From NCBI RefSeq assembly GCF_041296385.1, contig NC_091014.1:53214078-53278077 (forward strand): a DNA stretch of 64,000 nucleotides. The letters run 5' to 3'. The stretch comes from Aphelocoma coerulescens (taxonomy: Eukaryota; Chordata; Aves; Passeriformes; Corvidae). This document shows positions 1 to 15,084 of this stretch, in pieces. The position numbers and the translations under genes were made by a program. Position 1 is the stretch's first letter. Every line of letters starts with the position of its first letter. The notes beneath the pieces are model-generated. The model worked only from the letters and a program-made list of their open reading frames with translations. It searched no databases and had not been told where the DNA came from.

Positions 1-2313
1 TTTTCTGGGAAAAGAAGGAATAAGGAGAAAAGAGAATTCTTACCCACTTAAATATTCTGCCTTCAGCACATAATCAAGAATTAGAGGTATCAAATACTAA
101 GCATGGCATCTATGCCAAGATCCTATTGCCTGTAACAAATGTTTCTTGCTTTTTGTTCTGCACCCGCAGAGGAGGAGGCCAGGCTGGACAGTCCCTGTCC
201 ATGGTACTTCTTCGCCATGCTTGGTTTCTAAAACCCACTCCAGAACTTCGGAGTTTTAGAGCATGATTTTACAGTATCAGAGTCAAGTAATGGGGAAGCT
301 CCTCAGGTTTTTGTTAGACAGTCTTTTGTCTAACAGCTAAAACAGCTTTGACCAGAAGGATTCCTGTGGCACTTACCTGGCCTCAAAATCAGAGAAATAA
401 GCAAGAATGAACTTGAGCTACACAGAAGCATTAAAAAAAGCTTATATATATAAAACAAGACCAGAAAGGTCAGACCAAGAGCCCTGCAAGGGGAAGTCAC
501 TTTTCATTTAGAGTGCTGGAAGAACTCAAACATGAGCCTCTGAAAAACTGACGTGTTTTATCTTCTGAGATCCCTGACTACCAGAGGAATTGGCAGTATC
601 TGACACCAGTTTTTATACACAACTCCTGGAAGAAGACAAAAAAACCACCAACCAGTGCATCTCAAAGGAGGAAAGAAAAGGTCAGTAGAATTAAGAAATT
701 TTTAAAATATGGAAAGGCTACAAGAACAAAGACAAGCAAGCTCTTCCACAGACAACAGATTAAATACACTGGAACTATCCAGAACTCAGATCACAGCAGG
801 AAATTGAATTAATAAACTCTCTTCCTTCTCCACTGTATTTTCTTTTCTATAAATTTCTATTCTTCTCTCTTCATTTATCCCATAATTAATGTTTTATTGG
901 TTTTAACATTTAAAGAAAACATATTATATTATGTCATACAATGCTTAGTTAGAGCAAACTCTCTCACATGGAATGATAAAAAGGTAGTTCTAAAAGGCTC
1001 AGTAATTTACCAGAAAACTTCACACGGGAAAATGAAAATCCACCAAAAAAATTTTGTAGCTGGTGCAGGAAGACCCTAAGCCACAGACTACAAGAGGTGT
1101 TGCAAGAGAAAGTTCTGCTGAACACCATCCTTTTATCATTTGGTTTCGGTTATTTTATACTTTATTGCATTTGCTTCTGGGTTCTTTCAGGAGACAAAAC
1201 ATCCTGCAGTAAACTATGAGCCCAATTCAATAATTTTTATATTCTTTTGCGTATATGAATCATTGATTCCTTTAGCCACTGGCGTAAGAATGCTGCATTG
1301 CAAGTTTGTTTATTGCCAAAAGGAGACATTTCAAGATTCCTGAATCCTTGGGACACTACCTCTGTGGCAGACTTTTGTAGCAGTCATTTACAACTGAGGG
1401 TGACTTCTCAGCCAACAGAGACTGCTTATTGCCAGCACATCAGCTACTGCCATCACCAGTTACTGCCATCACCTCTTCAGCTCACCAGCTTCTGACCAGA
1501 GTGCTAAAGGTGACACACAGGGTCATTTATTTTATACATGGAGGATGGGCCAGAAGTAAGAATTTGTACTAGCATACTAAAGGATCAGGAAAAAGCCTAA
1601 GGCCATTTCTTTACTTATATTCAATACTTAATGTGATATGTCAGGTTCCCAGGTGATAAAAGAAAAAGTTTATAGACAGTCCATTTAGATTTTCAGATCC
1701 AACACCTATCAACAAAGTCACTCCTGGAAAAGGTCAAAAGTAAGATAATCCTCTTCTTCTACCCTTGCATATATCCACCCAAAATACTTGAAATGTGACT
1801 GAAATCCCCCAATCTTTTTATTCATCTGATATCCTTCAGAAAAATTAATTAACTTCAGCTGGAGCGAGATAACTCCAAGGGAGGTCTGACAAATAGCAAT
1901 GCACTAGTACACCCACATATGATGTGGAAAATGCACATCTAAACTTAGGAACACTTTTTATTTAACTCTTCAAAATATAATACACTGATGACTATTTATT
2001 CTCAAAGGTAAAGACATTCATTAATATGAACCAGCTGGATTTCTTATGAACTTTAATGCCTACTACAATATTGTCCTGTCATAAACCAGTATGGTTTTGG
2101 GACAATCCAGTTTGATATTTTGTCCTATTTCTGTTCCATCTCTTTCTGCAGCAAAGATGTACACATTTCGTTTAGTGGGATCAGCATGATGGATGCAGCT
2201 ACCAGCCATACACTCAGTGTAGGCAGAACAGTGCAGGCTCCTTATGGATACCATCTCTGCACTACTGCATTCTAACACACTCTGGGCAAGTAAAACCTGA
2301 GCAAAATTGCCAT

Positions 2314-2361
2314 ATACTTAATACTTAATACTGAATACTGAATACTTAATACTTAATACTG
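2314..2361. repeat. Short tandem repeat, units AATACTTA / AATACTGA
   Basis: Six near-identical 8-base units (AATACTTA or AATACTGA) follow one another directly. The two unit types alternate in pairs. It is a small minisatellite inside the presumed TNRC6B intron, probably made by replication slippage, and no function is suggested. Confidence 0.85.
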
Positions 2362-5300
2362 AAATACCAGTGAACAAAGTACTTCCTCTAGGCCTAATTT
2401 TCCCTCCACATAGAAGGGTCCAGCATGGAAAAACACAAAGTCCTCAATAGCAAGAGAGAGCTGGAATTCAAATTATTTCAAATTTGATTTCATCAAACAG
2501 GCATCACTGGGACAAAGCACCTCATCTAACTCAAGGGCCTTTCATGCAGCAACACTTTTTTCTTTTTTTATATTAGCAGCAGGAACGAAACACGGACTAA
2601 AGAGAAAATATGTTCTTCATTTTATAATGAAGAAAAAAACTTCTTCAAGCTTCTAAAGACTGCAGCTGCAAGAGAAGCACTTATTAATATACAACCAATT
2701 GCAATTCCTGTGAATTCCCAAGTCTAAATTGGATATGGCCCACTAGAAAACCCCTGAAGGACAGGAAGACTGTGCCAACTGTCACCATTAAGCAGAAATT
2801 GAAGGTAGGTTCCAAACTCTCTCACAAAGCAAAACAGGCACACGAGTGCTCTTCCAAGATGGTGATCCTGTATACATGGCATACTTGAAACAAGAGCAGA
2901 TAGAACAAGGCAGTACTTGACTAAGCTGCGTCTTAAATGAGACTGAGCTTATTTGACACAATTGTATCGACACATAATGGCTCTCACCATTCTCTAGGTA
3001 CAAACAAAGTGTTCATTTTTAACACATGATCCAGCCATATTGTATTTAATTGCTAAAGCATTGTATTACACCAAGGATGTTAAGAATGTACAAAAGCAAC
3101 ACAAAATTTAATGTACAGAAAAAGAACAGAGTATTTTTCGTCACTTTAAATGCAAGTTGCTCTGAAAGTAAGAGCATTCAGAAGATAAAAAATCTTTGAC
3201 TATAACTTTATTGCTTATAGGAAAGAATCACTTACCAATTCCAGTGACATTAAAATCTCAACATAAATTAACTAATTTTCAAATAAAATGGTACATCACA
3301 CATGTCAACTTTAGCTTACAGAAACAAATCACATCACGCAATTACATAAACTTCACACCCAAACCCACAGGAAATAACACACTAGAAAGTATATGAAAAC
3401 AGATATACATTCTACAGTATCTTGAGAACCAGCATAGGCTATTGTTCTTCTCACCTCCAACTTTCAAGGTCACAATACTGAACTTTGGTTGATTTTTACC
3501 TTTGACAGTTTCCAAGGGCTGCCAAAGCCCACAAGGATCCGTCCTGGCTACATTCAGTGCAAAAACGAAACCCTAAAAGGGGAAAAAAAAAAAAAATTAA
3601 AACATCAACCAACCATGGGCATTAGTAAATAAAAAACCATGTAACAATAAAAGTCAATTGTCTCAAAATCTCAGCAAACCTAGGTGCACAAAAATGAAAG
3701 GAACAGGCTGCCATCAGGAAAATATTTTCTTAAAGTATCCCCACAACCTCCCATCCAAACCTGGAAAAACAGTAAACACTGGTAGCATGTGTGAGAGAAT
3801 CCCCTACTGACTATGAGATACAACAGAACAGTAGGAGGCTCTAGAAACAATTTCTGTTCACTACTGGGAAAAAACATGGGGTGAAACTGGTTTCTCGTAT
3901 AAGAACACGAGAACACACACAAGTGTGTTGCCTTGCAGTTAAGGAAGGTGATTATGTAATCCTACCATAACCCCTGAATATTAAATATTACGTGTAAAAA
4001 TGAATCCCATACGTACCAATTGTCAGGTATTTAATCCTATTTTGAAAGACCAACATAGCAGTGCAGCACTGGCTAACAATCCAGCCCATTTCAAATCATA
4101 CATAATCTGTCTTAACCACAGCTAGTATTAAATACTTCAATTTTGGTTTTGCAAAACATAATCAACTTCCAGGAATTAAAAGAAGTTCAGAACTATCAGC
4201 TTACCACCATACATCTTTCAAATATCAGCTGCTGCTGTAACTAAACAAAAACATCACATACTCAATTAGGATATTGGGAAGTTGGCTTAGTCATTCATAA
4301 CTTCAAAACAATACAGAAATATTTCATGGTTTTTCATCTACAGCACACTGGCAATGTAACAGTAATGATTTACTATAAAAATTATACAGGACAACCCAGG
4401 TCTCACTGTGATGGTAATTCTCCACTTCACTTTTCAAGGCTGAAGATGGAAACATACCTTGTAACCAATTAGAAATAATTTGGTAGAAGGAGAGATACTA
4501 CTGGTGCTTGAGAAGAGGATTTGCAACCTCTTTGTTTCACATGGTTTAGAACAATCTCTTTGCAGTACTTAGGTAGAAGGAAATCCAGGAAGGATTAGTA
4601 CTTCAAGGAAAAACGAACTAAAGATATCACTCTAAACAAAGCAGCTGGGAGGAATGGGAAAAGGTGGAAATCCTCAATCTCTTACAAAAATAAAGAATCC
4701 AGAGAGGAATATTCAGGAACGGCAGTCACATACCCCACAAAAATCACTGTGGTGTTCTACAGCAAAACATGACATGAAAAAGGGTGTCCATTATGTTTAA
4801 TTTAGTGTTGCACAACTTCATATTTTGTTCAGTATTAAATTCCTTGCACTGACGTTTTTGGTAATATATGGAAGATGTTTCAGCTGTTTACGTATATATG
4901 ACACAAGTACTTTTAACAAGATAAAGAATTGTAACTTGAAAAAGGTATCATATACATTAGTCTGTACTGCTCTTCTTGAGTAACATGAGAACAGAAGGAC
5001 TATAAAGAAGTTAAAGACAACCTATACAACCAAAACACAAGTCCCACTTCACAGCAATAAGTCTTTTAACATGAACAGCTCAAATATAAACTAGCAAACC
5101 ATTTCATGAAACAGAACCCTCCTGAAGATGTCAGGGGGTTTTAAAAACTACACAATATGATCTGCTCAAGAAAATCCAACCATTAGGGAATTTGTGGGTT
5201 TTTTTCTCATTAAAGAGCATTTGAGTTAACATTAAGGGAGACATTTAAAATATGCAAAAAGATACTTCTCAAATGGCCCTAAATCGGACTTCAATTTAGT

Positions 5301-8300
5301 AAATCCTGTCTCTAGCCTTTGAGTCTAAAGACAGTCTTGAAACATAAAGACACAATATTTCATCATCACCTTCCTGGTGTTCCAAACAATAAATAAACAA
5401 TATTTAATTTTAAATAAACAATATTTAAGATGCTAAATGTTTCTCCTCTCACTAAAAAAGTAAACTGAAAAGACTACTTTAAAAAATGTTTTGCTTACAC
5501 CTTTTTGCCACTTTCTACTGCACAAAGCAGCAATTTTCTGCTCATACTGACTTTGCTAAAGAATCCATTAAAGGTTACAGTGAACATAAAAGGCATTTGT
5601 CTTCACTTTGCTACAGCAGCCTATTGTACAGTACATAGGCTATATATCACTTCTCAACTGTAATCAAGGTTGCATCGCAACTATAATCAGCCAAAGGCTG
5701 CCAAGCAGTTAAGTTTTCCAAAGTCCTTTGTGCTTTGTCCCACTGTCTTTTCAATGTGACTGAAGCATATACAGACACACATTTATGTGCATATACACGT
5801 ATATGTGTGTAGATGTAATATATATATAACAAAACATCCTCAAAATTATTTCTACCTTTTCTCTTCAAGACCTTCAACACTCTACACCACAATGTTTAGG
5901 AAAACTACCAAACTGAGGTTGTTGGGAGTACTCTATCTTAACTGACTGACAGCGCCTTTTTGACAGTCAGAACCACAGCAAGAGTTGTGATGATACCTGG
6001 AGCAGCAAGGAATTAAAATACAGTGAGTTGAGAATACCAGCTGCTTTCTACATTCCACGTCAAAGTTTAACCCACTCAAGAGATTTGTTTTGCAAAGTTG
6101 GAAACAAACTATCACTTAAAAAACCCCATTCTTCTCAATTGTTCCTCTCTGGTTCTATCAGGTCTTGCACATTATCGGTTTTCAGGCACTGAAAAGGGCT
6201 ACTTCCCACTGCTAATGCTGCTACTACTTGTTAGCAGTAGCAATGCTCAGAATCCCAATGGCACAAAAGCAGTCATTACCATAAGTATTACAACTATCAT
6301 GGCATTTAATGGTGCCCCGGTGGCAAAAAAGGCACACAATCAACATGCTCAAGATACCCACAATCCACGTATACCAGCATTCCCAAGGATTCAGCACTTC
6401 TGGAGCAACACCAGTGCAACCAAGCCTTTATTTCAGGGCATTTGCAAAGCGACAAAGTCTTCAGAATAGAGAGGACCAGAGTTTTCTAAGGGGCGGTGAA
6501 GAGAAGAGTGGATGTTACACTAGACCAGAGACATTAAGTATTTTTCTCCATCTTAAGCAAAACGTTGTGATGAGTGAGAAGCCTGCGTCTCAACAGCTCA
6601 ACTTTAAACCTGAAAGCTATAAATAACTCCTTTACTGCTGCTAATCCCAACAGAATCATCCTGTCAGATTATTCACACCACTAAAGTCAACTCAGGATCG
6701 AAGGTTTGCTTTCGAACCACCAGTAACACTCATCAAGTCCTATATGGCAGTGTTTATCAAACCCAGCAGTAGTAACTAAACTAAAATTGATAAGGTGGTA
6801 AGCAGCCATGTGCAGAGGAAAGGGGGAAGGGTGGTTTATACACTGACAGCAGCAATTACAAGAGCTGAAGACAACGCTATTAAAAATCATTCACATGCAG
6901 GACAGGACTGGAAGATACCTTACCTTTCAAACAATCTCGTTCTTACAATCTTCGTGTATTTAATTACCAGAGTATCAAAGTGACCTGTCTTAAACCATCC
7001 TTTTGTTTTGTTTGTTTTCACAGTAAGAGCTGTGTCGTTAAGGAATTCACACCAGCAGGGCAATACCGGTGCTAAGTCCTCCAGCAGCCACGAAGGCAGA
7101 CAAGCATCCTCTGCTGCCCAAGAGAACCTCCAGGTCTTGGCACTGCACCCCATAATGCAGCCTCGGGCAGAAGATTATGGCCAGACTGAGCCAGGACACA
7201 GGCAGGAAGAAGGGCAGGGGAGTGTGATGGACAATGAAGGTTAAGTCACAATCTGCTTTTTCTGCGTTCTAAACTTCACTCTTTTATAGCTTATACCCTG
7301 AAATTTTCCAAAATAATGTTCCATATTTATCTCACTTCTAATGATTAATAACAGAGGGGTTATTTTACACAAAGACATTTTGACTTCCCACTAACATGAT
7401 TATACATGCAGAGAGGTCCAAGATCTTAGCACTATTATTGTCAAAGAAAACAAATGCTGAGTTGTTAAGCAAATAATTCTAAACTATAATTGCAAACACC
7501 AACTTTGAACATAACCAGCTGCCAAATAGAACTTCATCAATATTTATAGCATGACATCAGTCTGAATTGTACTAAGAAAGGAACAGGAAGCTAACTTTCA
7601 AAAATCTGTTTTATATTCAAGAATGTTTTTTCAATCTTCAAAGAAATAAGGCAATACACTCATTTTTATGGCTAATTTTTAAATTTAAAAGCACAATGCA
7701 AGTTATTACTGATACAACGCTAGTCCTCAACATTGCAATCTTTGCTGAACATGTTTAGTTAGTACTACTGAATTTGGAACTACTTGCAAGAAGAGCTTCA
7801 GACCTGCTCAACTATGTGTGAGGTCAGGGCCCTAAATTTTCAGTCTTTTGGGTTTGGCACAAAAGAGTTCTTCAACTTTCTCATCTTATTTCCTCTGAAA
7901 GTGGCATTTAAAGGAAAGGTAACCCAGCTTTATTATTAACACCAAAATCATAAAAGTCTGCCTTTAGGCTTTGAACTACGTGACAACTGATTTCCACAGT
8001 CAAGCTCTCCCACCATATTTAAAAACCTAACTCTTGAAATTTGCTCCTAGGTTTGAATGTTCTTCATTTATATGTTACTTTTTGTTCATCTTTCATTAAA
8101 TCTGAAAATGCAGTAACACAAATTCTCAATTATTTTTTGTCCAAACTTTGCAAGACTAAAGTTACTTTTAGTTTATTTACATACCCAGCTGTGGCAGGCG
8201 CGAGATAAGCTGATACACAGTATCCACACACAAGGCAGTGCCAGTTTATCTAGTTACCTTAAACTGGTGAAAGCAACATTATCCAGCATTGGTTAAGAAC

Positions 8301-11300
8301 AGGGTTAGAGCTGGAGACGGAACAGACTAATTATGTCACTGTATTCTTGCCCTCAGGCCACCACAATATAACACTGTCAGGAGCGTTTTCCTTTGCTTAT
8401 TAGACAATGTTAAAAAGTACTTGATACAATGGACTTCTACCTGCTTTCTCCACAGTCTAATTTAGTTTTCAATCAACAGGAAGTTTTTCTCAGTATGAAT
8501 CTATTTTCTGCAATACATGAATTGCCAGGGACCGGGAAGAGAAAATTGGACTTTGAATATGGAAGAACCAGAGGAGTTAACTTCCAACAAATGAGAGCAT
8601 TATCAGCCAGTTTTGGTTGCTTCTACAAGCACTCTGAAAATCAAAACGGCCAAGCAAAGAAAATTATAGACAGCTAATCTACTGCAAGTGTGGAGTTTAG
8701 AAAATGTGTGAAAAAGCCTAGCTCTGCAATAAAATACATCTTCCCCCCTCAAGTACCATTTAGCAAAGTGAGTGTCATCAGAAACGTAGGCAACTTCCCC
8801 TAACCTTTTATTAAATATAACAGAAACACTGAACACCAACAAAAATCTACACTTGTTCTTCATGCTGTCACCACACCAGCTGCAGAAAGTAGAGGAGCAG
8901 ACCCAAACATTAATCCAAGCAAAAAGCACAGCTACAACAATAAAACCTCAGTTTTAGCTTTACTATCCCACTTTGCCTTGAAGGGCTAGGAAAAACAGGA
9001 GCTGAGCCTGTATGAAATCACCACAAAAAAAGACACTTATTATGAGGGGCAGGGAAATAGTATAGTGTTATAGGGAGTAGTATAAAGACAAGATCCATTT
9101 CAAATGTGAGAAAATATTAAGTATTGAAATTTTTTTTTGCAATGTCAATGAAAAACGGTATGAATCTTAATGGACACAAACAAGCACTGTGGCTTGCCTC
9201 TCATTTTTGTTCTCATCAAAAGAAGACTCATTTGCATTTTTAATTTGCAAGAATAGGCATCTGATACAATGCAACTCAAACCCGGTAAGGCAGAATCTCA
9301 GCCATTTGACAAACAAAAATACTAAAAATTTAATTTAAAACAATTTTTTATCAGAATCCAAATACATATGGGAGGATAAGAATTTAAATTACAATGGCTG
9401 TAGTATTAAAATTTCCTGCATAGACACATATTTGTGCCAAAGAGCTCTTTTTTTAGCTTCTTACTTAAAACAGTCAAGTGGAACTTAAAAAACAAACAAA
9501 CAAAAATTCCAAAATAAAAACCCTAAACATAATTATCAGAAAAAACATATTCCCAACACAGAGTGAAACTGCTATATTTACTGCAATATAAGAATGTTGT
9601 TATAATAACACCAATACATCCAGGAAAAATCTCAATGCATAAAAATCCCAGAGAGGGTCACAAAGAAAGATACAAAACCCCACAAAAGTAGCTGCCAATG
9701 CTTTAAAGCAAGTATTTAGAGCAATATGTATTATGGCCTTCTTTCTTAAAGGGATTTTGAGCTGCTTCAGATCAAGGATGGATCATAATTCTTTCTGCAG
9801 TGAAGTATATTTTGGTCTTTGTAAGAAGCTGGGGTGAGGGGACACATCAACCATTCCTCTATCTCAGAGGCAAATTTTTAAAGTCAGAACATTATCCTAA
9901 TGCTTTTTCCCAAGCTCCTCGTCATTCCTCATGCTAGTTGCACCCTCTAATACCACTAACTTATGGCTTCTCAAGTCACGGTGTGCAAGCAACAGAAACT
10001 TCAGACATCTGAAATAGTATTTCACTGCAATGGTAAAGTGAGTGAGTGTATAGGTGACTTAATCTTCTACAAAATCTAACTTCTGGAAAAGCTTTTAAAT
10101 CACAAAGTTACTGTACTGCTGTATAAAAAGCCGAATATATTGTCAGCTGTAATAAGAAAATAAAATGTATTCTGTGGTACTCCCATCTTCTCCAGAAAGA
10201 GACATCAGATTATTTCTAGGACATTTGGGGATCCTTAGGAGAGAGCTAAAAGGTTCTCAAATATACAGGAGAAGACCTGGACAACCTGGATTTCTTCAGC
10301 TCCTGAGACACAGAAGTTCATAACTAGAGAACACAGACACCAAATTGCTGAGTAATTTGTATCTCTTGGCTGTAAGAAGCAGTGAGACAAGAGGACCTAC
10401 TCCCATTATCACTGGTGGATCACCCTAAGGCTGAAATATATTTAGTCCACGGTAGACTGCAAGCCCCTGAAGAGTTCCTTCTATTCACTAGAGATGGGTT
10501 TTCTGTCTCTCCTACCACTTGTGATACTGTTGTGAGATTTATGCAGAGAGGTCACAAAGAGGGAAGTTGGCAATGAGATTACCTTGGAGCAGCCCAGGAG
10601 TTTCTTAGTTCTGGTCATGTGGAGACCTCCTGGGCCAGTCCTAAACAAAAAGGCCAGCAAACAGCTTTCCAAACATTCAGCTTCTGGATTTAAAATAATA
10701 CATTTAATTTAACTAGTGAAACTCTCTCACAAAGTCTACCTTTGCCACGTGAACAACACACTAGAGAACTGCAGGTACAACCAGTGTTTGTGGTAAGAAA
10801 AAAAGAGGGACTCGAGTAGGAAAAATCTCCTGCAACCCTAGGATACAAGATGATCAGAGGAACAGGAAGAAGCATTTCCAACAAGCAAAATAGGGGCCAG
10901 AATCTGAAAAATCCTCAAACTTAGCAGAAGAAAGCCAACAGTATTCACAAGAACTATGTTCTTTATCAACTACTACCAAATCAAAGGGCATAAATTTCTC
11001 CTATTACAGAAGAGACTTTACTAATGAAAAACCCAATACACTACTGTAAAAGTCTGCCTGGTTGTTTTTCTTTATAGCACTTTTTATGACACTCTCAAAA
11101 GTCATGATAAAATTATAGAAATTTAATGCAAGTAAAAACATCAATGACTTCTACTTCATTACTCATTTAGATGAATTAGAGGACTTCCCCTGACACAAGC
11201 AACATGATATTATTGTATCAGCCTGACAGGGGATTAGTCAAAAGGTATCTAAAATTATCAACTCTTTGTTTTGCAACTTTGCTTCTTATCCTTTCATCCT

Positions 11301-14300
11301 CTAATTAGCTTTCCAGCCTCCCATCTTCTGTCTAACACGGTCAAAATATATCAACTTCCAGGTTATTTTTTACACATTTATTCTGACCAGTATCCTGTAG
11401 CACACAGCACAAGTGCTGCCTTATGATACCTCCCATTTCTCCTGACAAGCAGGATGTTGCTCCACAGACTTAAAAGCTAAACTGGCTAAGAGCTGCTTTC
11501 AGATCCATTTAACTTTTTTAAGTAGATATTTTAAAAAATTTAAACAGTGCAAGTCTCAGATAGAACATTAACTTGCTTCCCAGATTTTCTCACAGAGGAA
11601 CTATTGTGTTTTTTCTAATCCACAGACATTAAATCAGGAAATACATGCACGATATCCAATTTCAGAACTACTAAAGCTGGCAGGGCCCAGAAACGCAATC
11701 CGTACTGACTAGCTGAAACTGGAAAAGGTCATCTCCATAGCTCACAACATGGTAAACACGGAGAACATCCAAACTCCAACCACAGCCCTTACACTGATGA
11801 AAACTTAAAAACCTCAGAACATTGCCCTACAACATGATGCAAACCATAATAAGTGCAAAAACACCCTCTCCCTCTAACCACTATAAGAAGGCAAAGGGAA
11901 AAAATAAATTTAACATACTCACTGCCTACTGCTCTAAAGAAGAAAAAAATAAGTGACACCAACGCCTTGCAGCAAAGCATGTTTACTTCCCAGAAGAAAC
12001 AGAAAATAATGAGTAGAAGTGCAACACAAAGAAGGCATGAACAGAAGAGAAATGTAAGGAAGTATCAGAGTTTTACTATCCGCTGAAAGGGACGGGGAAC
12101 AGCAATCAGAATATCCTGATTACTCTCACCCCAGTCACCTCGCAAGCAGAAATACCAGCAGGCAACTACTTGTCTGACAGTGACAGCTGGCTCAAGTACC
12201 AAAAAGTGCTCCTATTTTTATTAGCAGATAGTAGCCAAAAGTTTTGTTTGGATTCACAAAAAATTAACGTGAATTCTTCAGTCCATATTCCACACACTGC
12301 TGAAAGAACAAGTAACCTTAGCACATAAGTTTTATCTGAAAATGGAGAAAGACAGTAAATTCTAAGTTAATTAAGACTGTTAGCAAGAATATATGTCTGT
12401 TTCTACCACAACTGGTCAAACCATTAGAAATACGCATTACTGTTTGCTCAACATCTCTGTGCTGGGTTCTTGCAATTAGAACTGAAGACTGACATTCTCT
12501 TGCTATTCTTTCCCTAAGGCAGTGAAACATTTCATGACTGAAATTTCTGAAAACGCAAGAAACAGATCATTAAAAGCAATTCCAGAGCAAACACATTTTA
12601 TAAGCACTGAGGTGACAGAAAACTCGTAGCTTTAAAGAAAACCAGTGGTACATACGTGCCAGTATCAGGTACTTCCCTCATTTACCTATGTGCTAAACAG
12701 GCTTCATTTATCCTGTGAAGACAAACAGTGCCAGTTCTTCACAAAAACACAGCTACTGACCCAAATTACAAGCGGGTTAAGGATGAGTGAAAAATAAAAA
12801 CTAATGATAAAGAAGTGAATAGCTGTAAGATGCAAGGTATGCTGTAAGTAGAAGTATTGCGGAGTTTGTGAATCTAATCGCAGCACTACGAGCAATTACT
12901 GAGGAAAGCCATTGCAAAGAAACTGGAAAATGACTGTTAATTGTTATTACTGCACAAAGCAGACAATATCTATGTATAAAAAGATTCCCAAGAAAATAAA
13001 CACAATAATGGCAATAAGTGACTAGAAGAGACTCTGCATCCAAGCATTTTGCAGAAAATGGAGAATAGAGTAACCAAACCATTAAGCAGACTATTAATAA
13101 ACTCATTCAAGTCAATAACTAAGCTACTTAGACTTATTCTATGATCTCCAGTTCATACTGCTTAATTGTAAATCCAATCTCTTCTGTGAGCAGAAATACA
13201 CCGGCTTTACTTGGGGGGAGGAAAAAAAGAAAAAAATCACTCAGAAATCCAAGAGAACAAACCCCATTTTAACATATTTTCAAATTACTAATTCTACAGC
13301 AGTCCTTCAATTCTTTCCATCATTCTGGCTGCAACTATTCATCCCACTGTTCTAGATGCAGCTATCTCTAGATATGATTTTTATTATGCATTACTTCTGC
13401 AAAAAAATTAATTTTTAATTTCATACCTGCTATGACAGCAGGCAGATCTAAGGTAAAATATGCTACCTCAGAACTACACAAAATTCTCTCCTGAAGCTTC
13501 CTCCTCTGAAGTCATCCTCCAACACCAAGTTTTAATGGTGAAATAAGCATCACCAAGCAAAGCCATGACACACACTCAACCTAAATGTTTTACTGGATTA
13601 TTCGATCACACAAACTCTGGCAGATTAAGCTTTGTGAAGACTTTTACGTCCAAATGTTTGAACTTATTATTTAAATGAAAGTGTACATCTCTAGCTAAAC
13701 TTGCAGGTATACAGAAACTGTAGTAATGCATTAATTCAAAAGTCTACCTAATCAAGAGATACTGACTGGTTTATCATTACATTTTTTCCAGGACTTCCAT
13801 ATTACAGGGTTTAAGTGATTCCCTATAAGCATCCCAATAACATTTTGCCAATTAGCACTGAAACTTCTGAGCTAATTCCCTACATATGTATAGTTCTACA
13901 CAGAATGTGGTATTTACAAAACGTTTACATGCAATATAGCTAAACAAAATAAAAGTAAATGTATAATGATGACCTCATCTAATCTCTACAAAGACAGATG
14001 TGCCTGCACCTTACTGCCCCAAAACCTCACAGCAGAAAATCTAACACACAGCTAACACCTCTCTGGGCTCCCTTCCCTCATCTCCAGCCTCAACTTTTTG
14101 CAGGGCAATTTCTTCGCTGAGGAATTGTCTAGTTACACCTGCAACTCAGTTAAACTCAGGTGAAAAGTCACCCCTGTAAACTCCTCCCTCGAGGTACATC
14201 TACCCAGCAGACCCTGCACTAACCACGGCTCATGTAGAAAACCTGGAACTTATCTCTCAATTCGGGGCCTTGGGTAATGCAGCAGATGAGAGCATTCATT

Positions 14301-15048
14301 CACATCTCAACAGCACGCATTCCAAGGAATCTGTACCCTTAGAGAGTCACCACAGGAGAGAAGGGCATTGCTGAGCAACTTCGGTGTGGACAAACTGACT
14401 ACAAAGCTGCTTGAACTTGTGCACATATTTAATAACCCTACGAATCAAAGCAATCACCTCTACAACGCTTGTAGCAGGAACTAATTTCCAAAATCCATTC
14501 ATATGGATAGCGATTTTACTGGAAAACAATAGGTAAAACACACCTTTCAAACACAGAGCTATACAGCCCCAAAAGATCTACTATTTTGCAGGAAGAGTCA
14601 CAGTTTTTGTAGAGGTTGTAAATGTGACACTGAACTCTAGCAAGTCATGCTTAAAATATAGTAATTAATGGATTGTAAAAAAAGGAAAGTTAACTTTGCA
14701 AAGAGATGTCTTAACAAATGTTCATAAGGCCAGTGAAATGTCACCATGGGAAAAACAAGTACTGTTTACAGCAGTAAGCGTCTCTACTTTAGCTAGGAAA
14801 ACACTTTGTTGAGACTTCGATTTATTCAACAAGCCTCAGCTCTATGCTGTAGTAGAGCCTCCTACATGCACTTTCATAAAGCAGATCTGAGCTATCAAGA
14901 TACCACGCTGCAAGCAGCGCTTATCCACAACCAGAGAAGCGTCTCCAGAAACAAACATTCCCGCATTTTGCTACAAACAGCTGGGGAAACTTTATTTTCC
15001 GCCTGGGACACACCTCTGAATACGGTCACTCTTCCCACCCATCCATTA

Positions 15049-15052
<4 letters not shown>

Positions 15053-15083
<31 letters not shown>
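15053..15083. repeat. (CA)n microsatellite
   Basis: About 15 uninterrupted CA units lie just downstream of the presumed TNRC6B first exon, at the edge of the CpG island. It is likely polymorphic in length. Several apparent long open frames at 14.8-15.6 kb exist only because this repeat and the GC-rich island lack stop codons. Confidence 0.95.

Positions 15084-15084
<1 letters not shown>

Noticed and set aside
6098..6469. 123-codon plus-strand open frame with a hydrophobic stretch
   Set aside because: It resembles a signal or membrane segment only superficially, has no family match and lies in AT-rich presumed intron.
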